64,000 nucleotides of DNA, from positions 404,501-468,500 of the forward strand of contig NZ_RQFW01000018.1 in NCBI RefSeq assembly GCF_004770145.1, given 5' to 3'. Of this stretch, positions 37,015 through 45,700 are shown piece after piece. The stretch's first letter is position 1; each line of letters opens with the position of its first letter. Position numbers and translations under genes: made by a program. The notes beneath the pieces were generated by a model, which worked only from the letters and a program-made list of their open reading frames with translations, searched no databases and was not told the DNA's origin. This DNA comes from Leptospira bourretii (lineage in GTDB: Bacteria > Spirochaetota > Leptospiria > Leptospirales > Leptospiraceae).

Positions 37015-38084
37015 ACAGTCTTTAGACGAACTGAAATCTCATCTGGTCCAAAACATCCAAATTCTGTGATAAAGTTTTTGATTAAGTGAGCTTTGGTTAC
37101 ATCAAAAGACGGATTGAGGGCACGAGCACCAATCGGCGAAGTTTTTCCTTCTGGAAATAAAAAATTTCCATCTTCCGTTTTTAAAAAATCAAATTGTGTC
37201 ACCTCTGATTCTTTTCGCATTTCGATAGGAATTTCATCCCCAGTTTTCAAATTTAGATCAAAACTGTCTTTTGTGGCGCAGACATAAAAGGGAACTCCGT
37301 GTTCTTTGGCGACTATCCCTAAATTGTAAGTCCCAATTTTGTTAGCAGTGTCTCCATTGGCAGCGACACGGTCACATCCAACTAATACCGCATCAATTTT
37401 TCTGTGGTTCATGAGCCATCCGCTCATCCCATCAGTGATGATATAACATTCGATTCCCTCTTCCATCATTTCAAAGGCAGTGAGTCTCGATCCTTGCAAA
37501 AAAGGCCTTGTTTCGTCAGCGTACACAATGACTTTTTTCCCTGAGTCCCGCAAACTTCTGATGACCCCGAGGGCCGTTCCATGTCCGGCCGTAGCCAAAG
37601 CACCGGTATTACAATGCGTAATGATATGAAATTCCGATTGGTCCTTGGAAAATAAAGAAACTCCATTTTCACCTAACGCTTTATTGGCGGCTAAATCTAA
37701 TTGAACCATCTCATTGCCATAGGATTCCCAAGAATTTGCGATCAAACTCCAATCGGTAATGCCTTGGATTCGATTTTTAGCTTCACGGATGGCGTAACTC
37801 AAATTAACAGCAGTAGGTCGAGATTCTAGAACGGAGGTAAGTAGAAAGTCAATCTCCTTTGCGGAGGCAACTCCCACCCGGGATTTTGCACCTAAAGTCA
37901 GACCAAAAACTCCGGTGATGGCGATGGCAGGTGCTCCCCTAACAGCCATTTCTCGGATCGCTAATATGGTTTCTTCAACAGTTGTTATTTTTAAAAATTC
38001 TTTTTTTCCAGGCAAAATCCTTTGGTCAAGAAGTTCCAAATGGGAGGATTTCCATTGGATGGGTAAAAATTCCGGGTGAGTCAT
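37011..38084 (-). CDS. mtnA: S-methyl-5-thioribose-1-phosphate isomerase
   Basis: A 357-residue MtnA that converts methylthioribose-1-phosphate to methylthioribulose-1-phosphate in methionine salvage. The start at 38084 (MTHPEFLP) fits the family; the frame is open upstream but codes nothing family-like. REMAVRGAPAIAITG, the catalytic Cys in THCNTGALATAGHGTALG and the catalytic Asp in GCDRVAANGDTANKIGTY are intact. Other salvage genes are not adjacent. Upstream lies the regulatory stretch shared with the divergent phasin-like gene. Confidence 0.94.
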   Translation of the reverse strand: MTHPEFLPIQWKSSHLELLDQRILPGKKEFLKITTVEETILAIREMAVRGAPAIAITGVFGLTLGAKSRVGVASAKEIDFLLTSVLESRPTAVNLSYAIREAKNRIQGITDWSLIANSWESYGNEMVQLDLAANKALGENGVSLFSKDQSEFHIITHCNTGALATAGHGTALGVIRSLRDSGKKVIVYADETRPFLQGSRLTAFEMMEEGIECYIITDGMSGWLMNHRKIDAVLVGCDRVAANGDTANKIGTYNLGIVAKEHGVPFYVCATKDSFDLNLKTGDEIPIEMRKESEVTQFDFLKTEDGNFLFPEGKTSPIGARALNPSFDVTKAHLIKNFITEFGCFGPDEISVRLKTV

Positions 38085-38098
38085 CGATCCACTTTTTT

Positions 38099-38180
38099 GG
38101 TGCGATGCAGAAAAAAAATACAAAAACAGGTTGACAAATCCCTGTGCAGCGCACAAAAAGGAGTGGTGCAATGCACAAAA
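38099..38180. promoter_or_regulatory. Three phased TGC-rich motifs, mtnA/phasin-like intergenic region
   Basis: Three related 16-bp sequences start at 38099 (GGTGCGATGCAGAAAA), 38143 (TGTGCAGCGCACAAAA) and 38165 (GGTGCAATGCACAAAA). Their starts are 44 and 22 bp apart, multiples of about two helical turns, so all face one side of the DNA. The core is a near-palindrome GTGCnnTGCAC/GTGCAGCGCAC. A TTGACA lies at 38131-38136. The TGC-rich style recalls PhaR operators of polyhydroxyalkanoate genes. Probably operators for the phasin-like gene, possibly also mtnA. Confidence 0.5.
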
Positions 38181-38205
38181 CAATACCGAAAAAAGGAAAA
38201 TGAAA

Positions 38206-38472
38206 ATGGAACAACAAGTAAAAGACGGATTAAACTTCATCCTAGGTGCAGTGAACACAGCAAAAGTAGAAGCTGAAAAAGCTTTCTCTAACATCAACAC
38301 TGGATTTCAGTCTTTAGCTGCAAAAGGTGCGCAAGACCAAAGTGAAGTTTCTGTAAACCTTAGAAAATACCTTCAAGAAGGAATTTCTCAAGTAGAAACA
38401 ATCATCGGAAAAGCAAACACTGTTGTTGCTGAAACAAAAGCAAAAGTAGCAACTGTTACTTCTAAAGCTTAA
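38206..38472 (+). CDS. Phasin-like small helical protein
   Basis: An 88-residue Ala/Lys/Val-rich protein, almost wholly helical with no Cys or Trp. Starts at 38200 and 38206 both follow AAGGAAAA; 38206 (MEQQVKDGLNF) has the better spacing. Heptad-like pattern (FSNINTGFQSLAAKG, then ISQVETIIGKANTVVAETKAKV) resembles phasin-related proteins that coat polyhydroxyalkanoate granules or line membranes. The gene has its own promoter region with phased motifs and its own terminator at 38494, so it is a strong monocistronic unit, likely well expressed. The granule link is inference. Confidence 0.7.
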   Translation: MEQQVKDGLNFILGAVNTAKVEAEKAFSNINTGFQSLAAKGAQDQSEVSVNLRKYLQEGISQVETIIGKANTVVAETKAKVATVTSKA

Positions 38473-38487
38473 GTAAATTTATTTTAA

Positions 38488-39219
38488 TCAAAGCCCGGAT
38501 ACTTTACCTCTATCCGGGATTTTTTTATTGAGTTCCTCTCTCCATTCTTTCCAATACGCACCCAATTCTTTTGCAAAATAAACTTCCAGAGCACTAAATT
38601 CAGAAAAACTTTCATAATTGATTTCAAACGAAGTAAAATTTTTTTCCGCTGCAGTCAAAAGTCTCGTTCGGTATAGGTCCATAAGTTCCAATCGGAATTC
38701 ATGAAACATTCGATCCATACTGATCTCCCAAAAGGAAAAAAGTTTTTCTAAGGCATTTGCAAAGATATGATCTGCGGCTAAAAACGAAAACTCCACCGAA
38801 TCTTTTGCAATCTCCACAAAGAGAGACTCCCATAAATCCGAGAGTATACTTTCTTTATTTTTACAATCATAAGCCTGACAAATGGATGTCCCATAAAACG
38901 AAAAGTTTTGGCTTTTTGGATCCCCAGTAAAAATTGGGTGGATCATACAACCTATTCGTTGTTTGGCGCTATCTACATATCCCAAAAATGGACAATTATA
39001 AGTCATCTCATCTTTTTTGGAAATCCCTGCTTCCTTTGTTTCTCTATCTTTACGAAAGATAGGGAAACTATGCCTAACCTCAAAATTGACGGTTGATTGA
39101 AACTCAGAAGTCCGTTCAGATAATAATGTTTTAAATTCTTTAGGAGATAATTTTAAATTAAATAATCCACAGCAGGCACCGCATGATACGTTACCAAGAT
39201 CTGGATGGCATAAACTCAA
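38488..39219 (-). CDS. Cys-cluster (YkgJ-like) protein
   Basis: A 243-residue protein with an N-terminal cysteine cluster: SCGACCGLF near residue 12, CPFLGY near 75, GCMIHP near 89 and CQAYDC near 113. This is the pattern of the YkgJ-type zinc/iron-chelate family of unknown function. The rest is helical with no signal peptide. It overlaps the CHAT gene stop by 4 bp and closes the sigma-CHAT operon. Its final codons contain the terminator of the convergent phasin-like gene. Confidence 0.7.
   Translation of the reverse strand: MSLCHPDLGNVSCGACCGLFNLKLSPKEFKTLLSERTSEFQSTVNFEVRHSFPIFRKDRETKEAGISKKDEMTYNCPFLGYVDSAKQRIGCMIHPIFTGDPKSQNFSFYGTSICQAYDCKNKESILSDLWESLFVEIAKDSVEFSFLAADHIFANALEKLFSFWEISMDRMFHEFRLELMDLYRTRLLTAAEKNFTSFEINYESFSEFSALEVYFAKELGAYWKEWREELNKKIPDRGKVSGL
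38494..38527 (+). terminator. Rho-independent terminator of the phasin-like gene
   Basis: CCCGGATA (38494-38501) and TATCCGGG (38511-38518) form an 8-bp G+C-rich stem with a 9-nt loop, followed by ATTTTTTTA. It stands 22 bp after the phasin-like stop and lies entirely inside the 3' coding end of the convergent gene at 38488. Confidence 0.85.
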
Positions 39220-41033
39220 CTCTGTTTTGCTCCTGGAGCAAAAGGAGTAAGACCATTAAACACAAGTTCTAGGTCTCCCGTTTCTTTTCGTTCTTTAAAG
39301 TAAGTAGGAAAAGGAATCACAATCTTACGGTTTTCATGAACCAGTACAAGATTTCCTTTGTGTTTTGATAGTTGTTCTTGTAATTTATCTTTTGAACCAG
39401 GAGAGGATGGATATAAATAGGCAGGTTTGATCCCTTTAAAATAAAAATGTGGATTTTGATTTTCGGATACCAAAAGAACACTAACTTTCTCTAGTTCCGA
39501 AAACTCTAGTAACATATTCTCCAAAAAGAACTGCATAATGATCTGATAAGATTCTATTTCTTCTTCTTTGATCTCTTCTTGTTCCCAAGATTCCATCCAT
39601 CCAACAATTTTAAAAATAGTTTCTTTTTGTTCATGTAAAACAGGTAAGGCCGCTTCTAAAATACTAGAAATCTTTAGTTTTTGGAAATCCCAAACACAAC
39701 CATACACAAGTTCCCACCACTTTCGAAGCGATACCGCATCATCGGGGTTATTCGGGATTGATTTGTTCATCGCATGGGCGGCATGGTCACTAAATACCAT
39801 CATTCCCACAACCTGACTGATTGCTTCAAACAACTTAATCAAATTGACCAAATTACTTTTATCGATGGATTTTGCTTTGTTGGAATTGATTAACTTTGAG
39901 TAAGCAACGGCAATGGGTGTGGGATAAAACTCGATTACAGAAGTTGGATTTAAGATTTTTGCTGAGTGAAAATTTCTTCTATCTTTTACAAATAAAGAAA
40001 AATCAGGATTCCCATACAAAGCATAATTTGCCCAGGTTAAGTCGTTTGCATGATAATTTCGTCTTGCAAACTCTTTGGATAAATACAAGGACTCACCTAC
40101 AGATTTATCAGAAAATAGAAAGGTATAAAACCTGACGGTAAAATCAATGGTTCGTTCGTTATCTAAAATTTCCCAATTGGTTCCAACAAAGGTTTTAATT
40201 CCAGCAGTTAAAAAAGCACCCGCATACTGATTCAAAATATTCGGATTTAACTTTTTACCAGCAGACTTTGCTGACATACAAGAGTTAGAAAATACTAAAT
40301 CAGTATCAATTCCTGTTGATTTGATTTCGCGTGCTTTTAAAACCTTTCCGTCTGACAACAACCAACCATTTTCTAATGAGTCATCTGAAAAATGTAGGTG
40401 CCCCGAATAATGAATGATATGTTTGTCTTTGATAAGAGAGAGTAACTTTAATTTGGTGACTTGTTTTCCGCCAATGAACTCAAGTTCCAACAAATGTGTA
40501 GGAACCTTTTGACTTAAAACAGAAAACAATACCTCACCTTCTTTTTGCGCGTGGGGAAGATCCTCTGTTGGATCGGCAATGATAAGCATCTTAATCTTTC
40601 GATTTTCATGGTGAGTGGGGCGATGTAATCCACCACGAATTGTTTTTCCAATTCTAAATTTGTCGGAAAGAAAACTGGCACCATCGTGCAGAAGTTCCCA
40701 AGGAATGAGAGCAAGAGCTGGGTCTATATTAAAATGAATGCTGTGTTTGGTTGTGTTTTTTAATTTTTCAATGATGGATGCAGGAAAAAACTGTTGGTAA
40801 AAAGTTTCGCCAAGTACTTTTAAATCTTGGAGAATGTCAGCATTGAGAATCTGGTTTGAATTAGAAAGTACTGATTGAGAAACATGGACCAGTCTCTCTA
40901 CTTCTCCCAAGTATTCAAAAATTAGATCATCATCTAACGTGGATTGGATATGTGACTCTTCTACGGGAAGATTATCTTCTAAAACATTGAAGATATTAAC
41001 GTTTCCAACTCTGTCGATGATTAGGGAGAGCAT
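39216..41033 (-). CDS. CHAT-domain caspase-like protease
   Basis: A 605-residue protein. Residues of about 85-350 form a CHAT domain (clan CD, caspase/separase-like) with the catalytic dyad His 212 in HYSGHLHF and Cys 252 in SNSCMSA. Supporting motifs are LALIPWELLHDG near 107 and the closing YGNPDFSLF near 340. The first 85 residues and the last 250 are helical and unrecognised; no TPR array is seen, unlike many CHAT proteins. Such proteases act as effectors in conflict and signalling systems. It follows the 240-residue protein by 12 bp and a sigma factor further up. Target unknown. Confidence 0.85.
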   Translation of the reverse strand: MLSLIIDRVGNVNIFNVLEDNLPVEESHIQSTLDDDLIFEYLGEVERLVHVSQSVLSNSNQILNADILQDLKVLGETFYQQFFPASIIEKLKNTTKHSIHFNIDPALALIPWELLHDGASFLSDKFRIGKTIRGGLHRPTHHENRKIKMLIIADPTEDLPHAQKEGEVLFSVLSQKVPTHLLELEFIGGKQVTKLKLLSLIKDKHIIHYSGHLHFSDDSLENGWLLSDGKVLKAREIKSTGIDTDLVFSNSCMSAKSAGKKLNPNILNQYAGAFLTAGIKTFVGTNWEILDNERTIDFTVRFYTFLFSDKSVGESLYLSKEFARRNYHANDLTWANYALYGNPDFSLFVKDRRNFHSAKILNPTSVIEFYPTPIAVAYSKLINSNKAKSIDKSNLVNLIKLFEAISQVVGMMVFSDHAAHAMNKSIPNNPDDAVSLRKWWELVYGCVWDFQKLKISSILEAALPVLHEQKETIFKIVGWMESWEQEEIKEEEIESYQIIMQFFLENMLLEFSELEKVSVLLVSENQNPHFYFKGIKPAYLYPSSPGSKDKLQEQLSKHKGNLVLVHENRKIVIPFPTYFKERKETGDLELVFNGLTPFAPGAKQS

Positions 41034-41045
41034 GCTCCCATGAAG

Positions 41046-41756
41046 TTATCCAACAAGGATAGACAAGTCAAACGATTTTGATTGGCCTGGACCTACAAAC
41101 TCAATGGTGTAACCACCTGGGACTAACCCGGAAAAGCTGGCGCTGCCTTCTAAATTAATTTTACTAGAAAGAATGAACCGCCCCTCTCGACGTAAGTTGA
41201 CTTGTTGGAAAGCAGGAGTTCCCTCGGCTTTCACAGAAAGGTAAACTTCACCTTGGTTTTCTTTTACGATTTGATAGTAGAACTTTTGGTTTTGGCTGGT
41301 GGTTTCCTCAAAAATCACAGAGTTTGCTTCTCCGGACCGAACCTCTGCCGATGCCGAACGCATCGAAGGAGCAAATTCAAAACTCTCTTTGATTTGCAAA
41401 CTTTCCACAAGACTATCAATCACACGAACTCCTGTCTGTGTGAGTCGAACGATGAGGCTGTCTTTTTTTTCTGGAAGGACTAGATTCTTACGAGTGTATT
41501 CTTTTAAAAATTCAGGGAGAGGGAGAGGAGATTTTCCCATTGTCAATTCCGCTTTGGCAAGGTCCCAAGACTCAGCAAACGGATGGTTTTCCACTAGTTC
41601 TTGGCGCATATTGGCGAAGAAAGCCTCTTCACATAACCAGAATGCTTCCAACAAATCAGGATGATTTTGCAACTCACCCTCACTCGGAAACTCTCCTCGT
41701 ATAAAGATTTCTCTCGCCAGCTCCATTGTCTCTACGTTAAAACCCTGATCTTCCAT
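41046..41756 (-). CDS. Unknown protein of the sigma-CHAT operon
   Basis: About 236 residues from ATG 41756, which has GGAG 7 bases upstream; a GTG at 41768 is less well placed. The N-terminal 110 residues are acidic and helical (ELAREIFIRGEFPSEGELQ). The C-terminal 90 residues are beta-rich (FYYQIVKENQGEVYLSVKAEG, ending LVPGGYTIEFVGPGQSKSF), like a small Ig-like or prealbumin-like sandwich. No membrane helix or zinc motif is seen. Lying between the sigma factor and the protease, it could be an anti-sigma factor or the protease substrate or inhibitor. All of that is inference. Confidence 0.55.
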   Translation of the reverse strand: MEDQGFNVETMELAREIFIRGEFPSEGELQNHPDLLEAFWLCEEAFFANMRQELVENHPFAESWDLAKAELTMGKSPLPLPEFLKEYTRKNLVLPEKKDSLIVRLTQTGVRVIDSLVESLQIKESFEFAPSMRSASAEVRSGEANSVIFEETTSQNQKFYYQIVKENQGEVYLSVKAEGTPAFQQVNLRREGRFILSSKINLEGSASFSGLVPGGYTIEFVGPGQSKSFDLSILVG

Positions 41757-41792
41757 GTCAAACTCCACTCTCTTAAAGTATGACGAAGGAAA

Positions 41793-42710
41793 TCAGCCCT
41801 CTCCAGCCATCGAATGCATTTTTTTTTGCATTTTTTCGAGAACTCTTAGCAAGGTCACACTGACTCCACCTTCGGAAATCCCTAAGATTCTGGCAATCTC
41901 TCTGTACGGTGTCCGGACGAGAAAGTGCCCTTTTTGCTTTTTCTCGATTAGTTTTTTTCTTTGTTCGTACTTTTTCGCAAGGGCGTGGTCCAAACGTTCT
42001 TTATAATATTGTGCTTCTACAGAATCCCCTTGTGCCTTGGATTTTTTCTGTTCTTTCAAATCCAGAATATTCAAATACAGGGAAGTGATTTTATCTTCCA
42101 TTTTTAAGTTTTCTTCTTCACGGCCGGAAAGTTCTTCCCGAAGACGTAAAACTTCAACCCGGATCTCTTCTTCGGAACGATTGGTTTTTTCGGCTACGAA
42201 ACGAACCTCTTCTGGATCTAGATGGAGGTAATAAACAAAGGACAATTTGAAAACCACTCGGTTTTCAATTTTGATTGTGGATAGTATGGAATGAAATTGG
42301 TCTGATACATCGATTGCTAAGGCCAAAGCTTCTGATCTTTTGTCAGGTTCATCTTCGATCGTACTATATTCTTTTCCTTCCTTATTGACTTTGGAAATCG
42401 TTTGGGTTTTGACTTCTCGTTTGGTGCGTTGCCAATCAATGAGTAAATTGCGAAGGACTGAGAAAAACCAGGTTTTAAAGCTAGATTTTCCCACAAAACT
42501 TTTGAAACGTTTCCCGGTTTTTAACCTTTCAAATGCATAGATATAATAATCAGATGCATCATCTTCACTTAAGTGGAAAACACGGATGGGAAAATTGTAA
42601 ATATCTTGCGAATAGATATCAAAAAATGTTTGGAGAGATTTTTCGTCTCCACCACCACAGGCTTTGACAATCTCTAAAATTTCTTCGTTGGTATAAGAAG
42701 TCTGTTTCAT
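41793..42710 (-). CDS. RNA polymerase sigma factor, ECF-like
   Basis: A 305-residue sigma-70 family protein. Region 2 spans about residues 15-90 ([38 protein letters not shown]), containing the -10 binding helix. Region 4 is at about 265-300 ([27 protein letters not shown]), a helix-turn-helix. Between them is a roughly 100-residue, Lys/Glu-rich helical insert, which makes it about 100 residues longer than common ECF factors. AGGA stands 10 bases before the ATG. It heads the operon with the CHAT protease, so it probably controls that operon itself. Confidence 0.82.
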   Translation of the reverse strand: MKQTSYTNEEILEIVKACGGGDEKSLQTFFDIYSQDIYNFPIRVFHLSEDDASDYYIYAFERLKTGKRFKSFVGKSSFKTWFFSVLRNLLIDWQRTKREVKTQTISKVNKEGKEYSTIEDEPDKRSEALALAIDVSDQFHSILSTIKIENRVVFKLSFVYYLHLDPEEVRFVAEKTNRSEEEIRVEVLRLREELSGREEENLKMEDKITSLYLNILDLKEQKKSKAQGDSVEAQYYKERLDHALAKKYEQRKKLIEKKQKGHFLVRTPYREIARILGISEGGVSVTLLRVLEKMQKKMHSMAGEG

Positions 42711-42755
42711 TATCTACTTTCCTAAAAAGGAACCTGCCTGGAGACTTCTCTAAAC

Positions 42756-43670
42756 ATGAGAAGTATTGTTGTAGTATTGAGTCTCTTGGCAAGTTTTATT
42801 TTCGCAGAGGAACCCATCTCTGATATAAAACCCGAGTTTGTTTGGCCCATCCAGGGTTTGGAATTGCCTGGTCTCATCACGAGCACCTTCGGTGAGTCCA
42901 GAAAAGACCATTTTCACAATGGATTGGACATTTCTTCGGTTTTACAACCTGTCAAAAGTATGAGCCAGGGATTCATCCTATACTCCCGTTATGCGGAGGA
43001 CGACCCATTTGAAGAGGAACGTGGGTCTGGAAATATTGTCTGGATTGCACATAAAAACGGTTATGTGAGCGGGTACTACCATTTAGGTGGGACAAGAAAT
43101 GAAACGGTTCGGACAGGCAAACAGGTCTCTGCCGGTGATACCATTGGAATTTCTGGAAATACAGGACATTCCACCGGAGGCCACCTACACTTTGTTTTGG
43201 GAAAGGATTATGGAAAAACTCTCCTCGATCCCCTAACCTACCTACCTCCAGTGGAAGACACAATGCCTCCACAGATTGCCAATCTCTTCATCCATGTAGG
43301 GGAAAATTACACCAATCTCAACGATGGTGACAATATCAATGTGTCCAAAGCTTTTCCTCTTACCGTCAGTATCCTAGATGGGGGAATCAAAAATAGCCAA
43401 AGAAGAGGAATCAAAGAAGTAAAATTTCTTTTTAATGGAGAGGCTTATAAACAAGCAAACTTTGAATCCTTACGTTTTGAAGAAGGAAAATGGAAAACCA
43501 AAGAGGGACATAGTTTTGATGATTTGTTTTTTAAGGATCGTTATTTGGTAGGTGTTCTCAATCTAAAGGCAGGTGAAAATACCATCAAAGTACAAACAAA
43601 AGATTTTAGCGGACAAAATTCTGAACGAAGTTTCAGCATCAACATAACAAGAATTAGTGGGGGGAATTAA
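42756..43670 (+). CDS. M23-family metallopeptidase
   Basis: A 304-residue secreted protein with a signal peptide (MRSIVVVLSLLASFIFA). The LytM/M23 zinc motifs are complete: HFHNGLD near residue 52 and HLHFVLG near 131, with SGNTGHSTGGHLH between. It should cut peptidoglycan cross-links, or act as a degenerate activator, in the periplasm. The C-terminal 150 residues form Ig-like strands. It diverges from the sigma factor gene by 45 bp; whether it belongs to that regulon is unknown. Confidence 0.88.
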   Translation: MRSIVVVLSLLASFIFAEEPISDIKPEFVWPIQGLELPGLITSTFGESRKDHFHNGLDISSVLQPVKSMSQGFILYSRYAEDDPFEEERGSGNIVWIAHKNGYVSGYYHLGGTRNETVRTGKQVSAGDTIGISGNTGHSTGGHLHFVLGKDYGKTLLDPLTYLPPVEDTMPPQIANLFIHVGENYTNLNDGDNINVSKAFPLTVSILDGGIKNSQRRGIKEVKFLFNGEAYKQANFESLRFEEGKWKTKEGHSFDDLFFKDRYLVGVLNLKAGENTIKVQTKDFSGQNSERSFSINITRISGGN

Positions 43671-43679
43671 CCCCTCCAC
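43657..43679. terminator. Hairpin between M23 peptidase and acyl-CoA ligase
   Basis: GTGGGGGG and CCCCTCCAC flank AATTAA, giving a G+C-rich stem with a one-base bulge across the M23 stop codon. It lies between convergent genes. No long T-tract follows. Confidence 0.4.
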
Positions 43680-43712
43680 CAAAGAATACTTAACTACTAA
43701 AATTTGTTTATC

Positions 43713-45611
43713 TTAGTTGTTAGAATACAAAGCTGAAATCTCCGATTTGTATTTATCGGTAATCACATGTCTTTTTAAAGAAAGTTTTGCCGTCAGTTCA
43801 TCACCTACTTCAAAAGGTTTTGGCAAAACTACAAGACCTACAACTCTTTCAAAGGATTTGAATCCAGTTTGTGCATTCACTTTTGCTTTGATTTCTGTTT
43901 CTATTTTCTGAATGACTTCTTTTTGTTTCCAAAATTCTCCCGTAAATGGTTCTTCAAATCTAGATATATTCGGGTATACTAGGACACTCAAATACTTTTG
44001 GTCTTGTCCCACAACCATACACTGATCGATCCATTCCGATTCTAAAATTTTTGATTCAATAGGAACTGGCTCCACATTCTCGCCACCTAACAAAACTATG
44101 GTTTCTTTCGAACGTCCCACAATTCGTAAATTATGATTTGCTGTAAAAATTCCTAGGTCACCTGTATTCAACCATCCATCGACCAAAACTTTATTTGTGG
44201 CATCTGGATTTTTATAATAACCGGCCATTACTTGTTTGCCTTTTACATGGATTTCGCCCTTTCTTCCAAATACAAATTTTCCAATTTCAGTATCTAAAAA
44301 AACTTCTCCTGTATGAAGGTCCACAAGACGTAAATTAGTTTTTGGAAAAATACGACCCACAGAACCAGGAATGATTTCTTCAAAGGTTCTCATCGCAAGA
44401 ACAGGTGCCGTTTCCGTCATTCCATACCCTTCTAAAACTGGGATACCAATTGTATTAAAAAATTCATCCACATGGTATGGCAATGCTCCCCCACCGGAAC
44501 AAGATCCTCGAAGTTCCCCTCCTGTTGCTTTTCTAATTTTTGATAAAACTAAAAAATCAAAAAAGAGATGAGGTATACTCACTAAAAAAAATCGATACAG
44601 ATGATAAAGAAATCGAATGGATTGTTTCCAAAACACAACAGGATGAATGTCTAAAACGTTTCCTGTGATGACTTGTCTTGAAAGAAAAAATCTTTTGGCA
44701 AAAAACATCGCAAGTTGGAACATCTTTTGTTTTACAGGTGAAGACTTGGCAAGTGTTCCAAGGATTCCTGAATATATACTTTCCCATAACCTTGGAGCCG
44801 AGGCCATAAAATGAGGTTTTACAAATCGTAAGTCTTCCTTTAATGTACGAACGCTACTATAATAAGTACAAGCACCGTAATACAAACTAAAGATTTCAAA
44901 AATTCTTTCGAAGATATGCCAAATCGGTAAAATCGATAAAGTTCGGTCTCCTTTTTGTAAACGAATCGGGAGATTCTGTAGTTGGAAGAGGATATTTCCT
45001 TGGGTTAACATAACACCTTTGGGAGTACCTGTCGTTCCAGAAGTATAAATCATGGTAAACAAATCGGATTCTTTTATGGTGTTGTTTAAAAATATTGTAT
45101 CCGATGGATCGGCTTTACGAAGTTCTTTCCCTTTAGCAACTAACTCTTGCAAGGTAGATATTTTAATTTTCCTAGAACCAATTTCTTTATTTCCCTCTTT
45201 GGGAGGATACATGATTACAATTTCCTTTAAAAATTCCAATTCGGATTCTAATCGAATCACTTTTTTAAATACAACTTCGTTTTCTACAAAAAGTATTTTG
45301 GATTCAGAATGATTTAGAATGTACAAAATATCATGTTCTGTTACATCAGAGGCTCTCGGAACATCGACAGCTCCAAGCAGTGTCACTGCAATGCTTGTTT
45401 GTATCCACTCGTACGCATTGTCCGCAAAAATAGCCACTTTTTCTCTTTCGGACAAACTCCCTTTTAGCCCAAAGGCCAAATCCTTTGCATCGATGAGCAA
45501 GTCATCATAAGTTTTATACTGATAAACACCGGTGCCCATCCGTGTTGCAAAAGCATTTTTGTTACCGAATTTTGCCGGAAGGTTTAAATAAAAATCAATC
45601 ATGGTTCGCAT
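43713..45611 (-). CDS. Long-chain fatty-acid-CoA ligase (AMP-forming)
   Basis: A 632-residue adenylate-forming enzyme that activates fatty acids to acyl-CoA through an acyl-AMP. The P-loop MIYTSGTTGTPKGVMLT lies near residue 185. YGMTETAPV near 392, GWLNTGDLG near 482 and the GRSKETIVLLGGENV hinge near 500 are intact. The C-terminal Lys lies in ELTAKLSLKR. Hydrophobic stretches near residue 340 may place it on the membrane. GAGGAA precedes the ATG with good spacing. It follows the 7TM-AraC gene by 89 bp and could be controlled by it. Confidence 0.9.
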   Translation of the reverse strand: MRTMIDFYLNLPAKFGNKNAFATRMGTGVYQYKTYDDLLIDAKDLAFGLKGSLSEREKVAIFADNAYEWIQTSIAVTLLGAVDVPRASDVTEHDILYILNHSESKILFVENEVVFKKVIRLESELEFLKEIVIMYPPKEGNKEIGSRKIKISTLQELVAKGKELRKADPSDTIFLNNTIKESDLFTMIYTSGTTGTPKGVMLTQGNILFQLQNLPIRLQKGDRTLSILPIWHIFERIFEIFSLYYGACTYYSSVRTLKEDLRFVKPHFMASAPRLWESIYSGILGTLAKSSPVKQKMFQLAMFFAKRFFLSRQVITGNVLDIHPVVFWKQSIRFLYHLYRFFLVSIPHLFFDFLVLSKIRKATGGELRGSCSGGGALPYHVDEFFNTIGIPVLEGYGMTETAPVLAMRTFEEIIPGSVGRIFPKTNLRLVDLHTGEVFLDTEIGKFVFGRKGEIHVKGKQVMAGYYKNPDATNKVLVDGWLNTGDLGIFTANHNLRIVGRSKETIVLLGGENVEPVPIESKILESEWIDQCMVVGQDQKYLSVLVYPNISRFEEPFTGEFWKQKEVIQKIETEIKAKVNAQTGFKSFERVVGLVVLPKPFEVGDELTAKLSLKRHVITDKYKSEISALYSNN

Positions 45612-45700
45612 TGAATTTCCTCGTTACGAACCAATTCTAATTTAGATTTTTTTAACTGTCGTCTTGGGGAATTCTTTGAGACTAAAAAAATGAAATGGAT

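Noticed and set aside
38131..38205. Upstream extension of the phasin-like protein from TTG 38131
   Set aside because: It would cover the phased TGC motifs with Cys/Trp-containing residues unlike the rest, and AAGGAAAA directly precedes the ATG pair at 38200-38206.
39216..42710. CRISPR-associated (type III-E) CHAT protease
   Set aside because: No CRISPR array, Cas7-11-like or other cas gene lies in the window, and the CHAT protein lacks the TPR-CHAT layout of that system.
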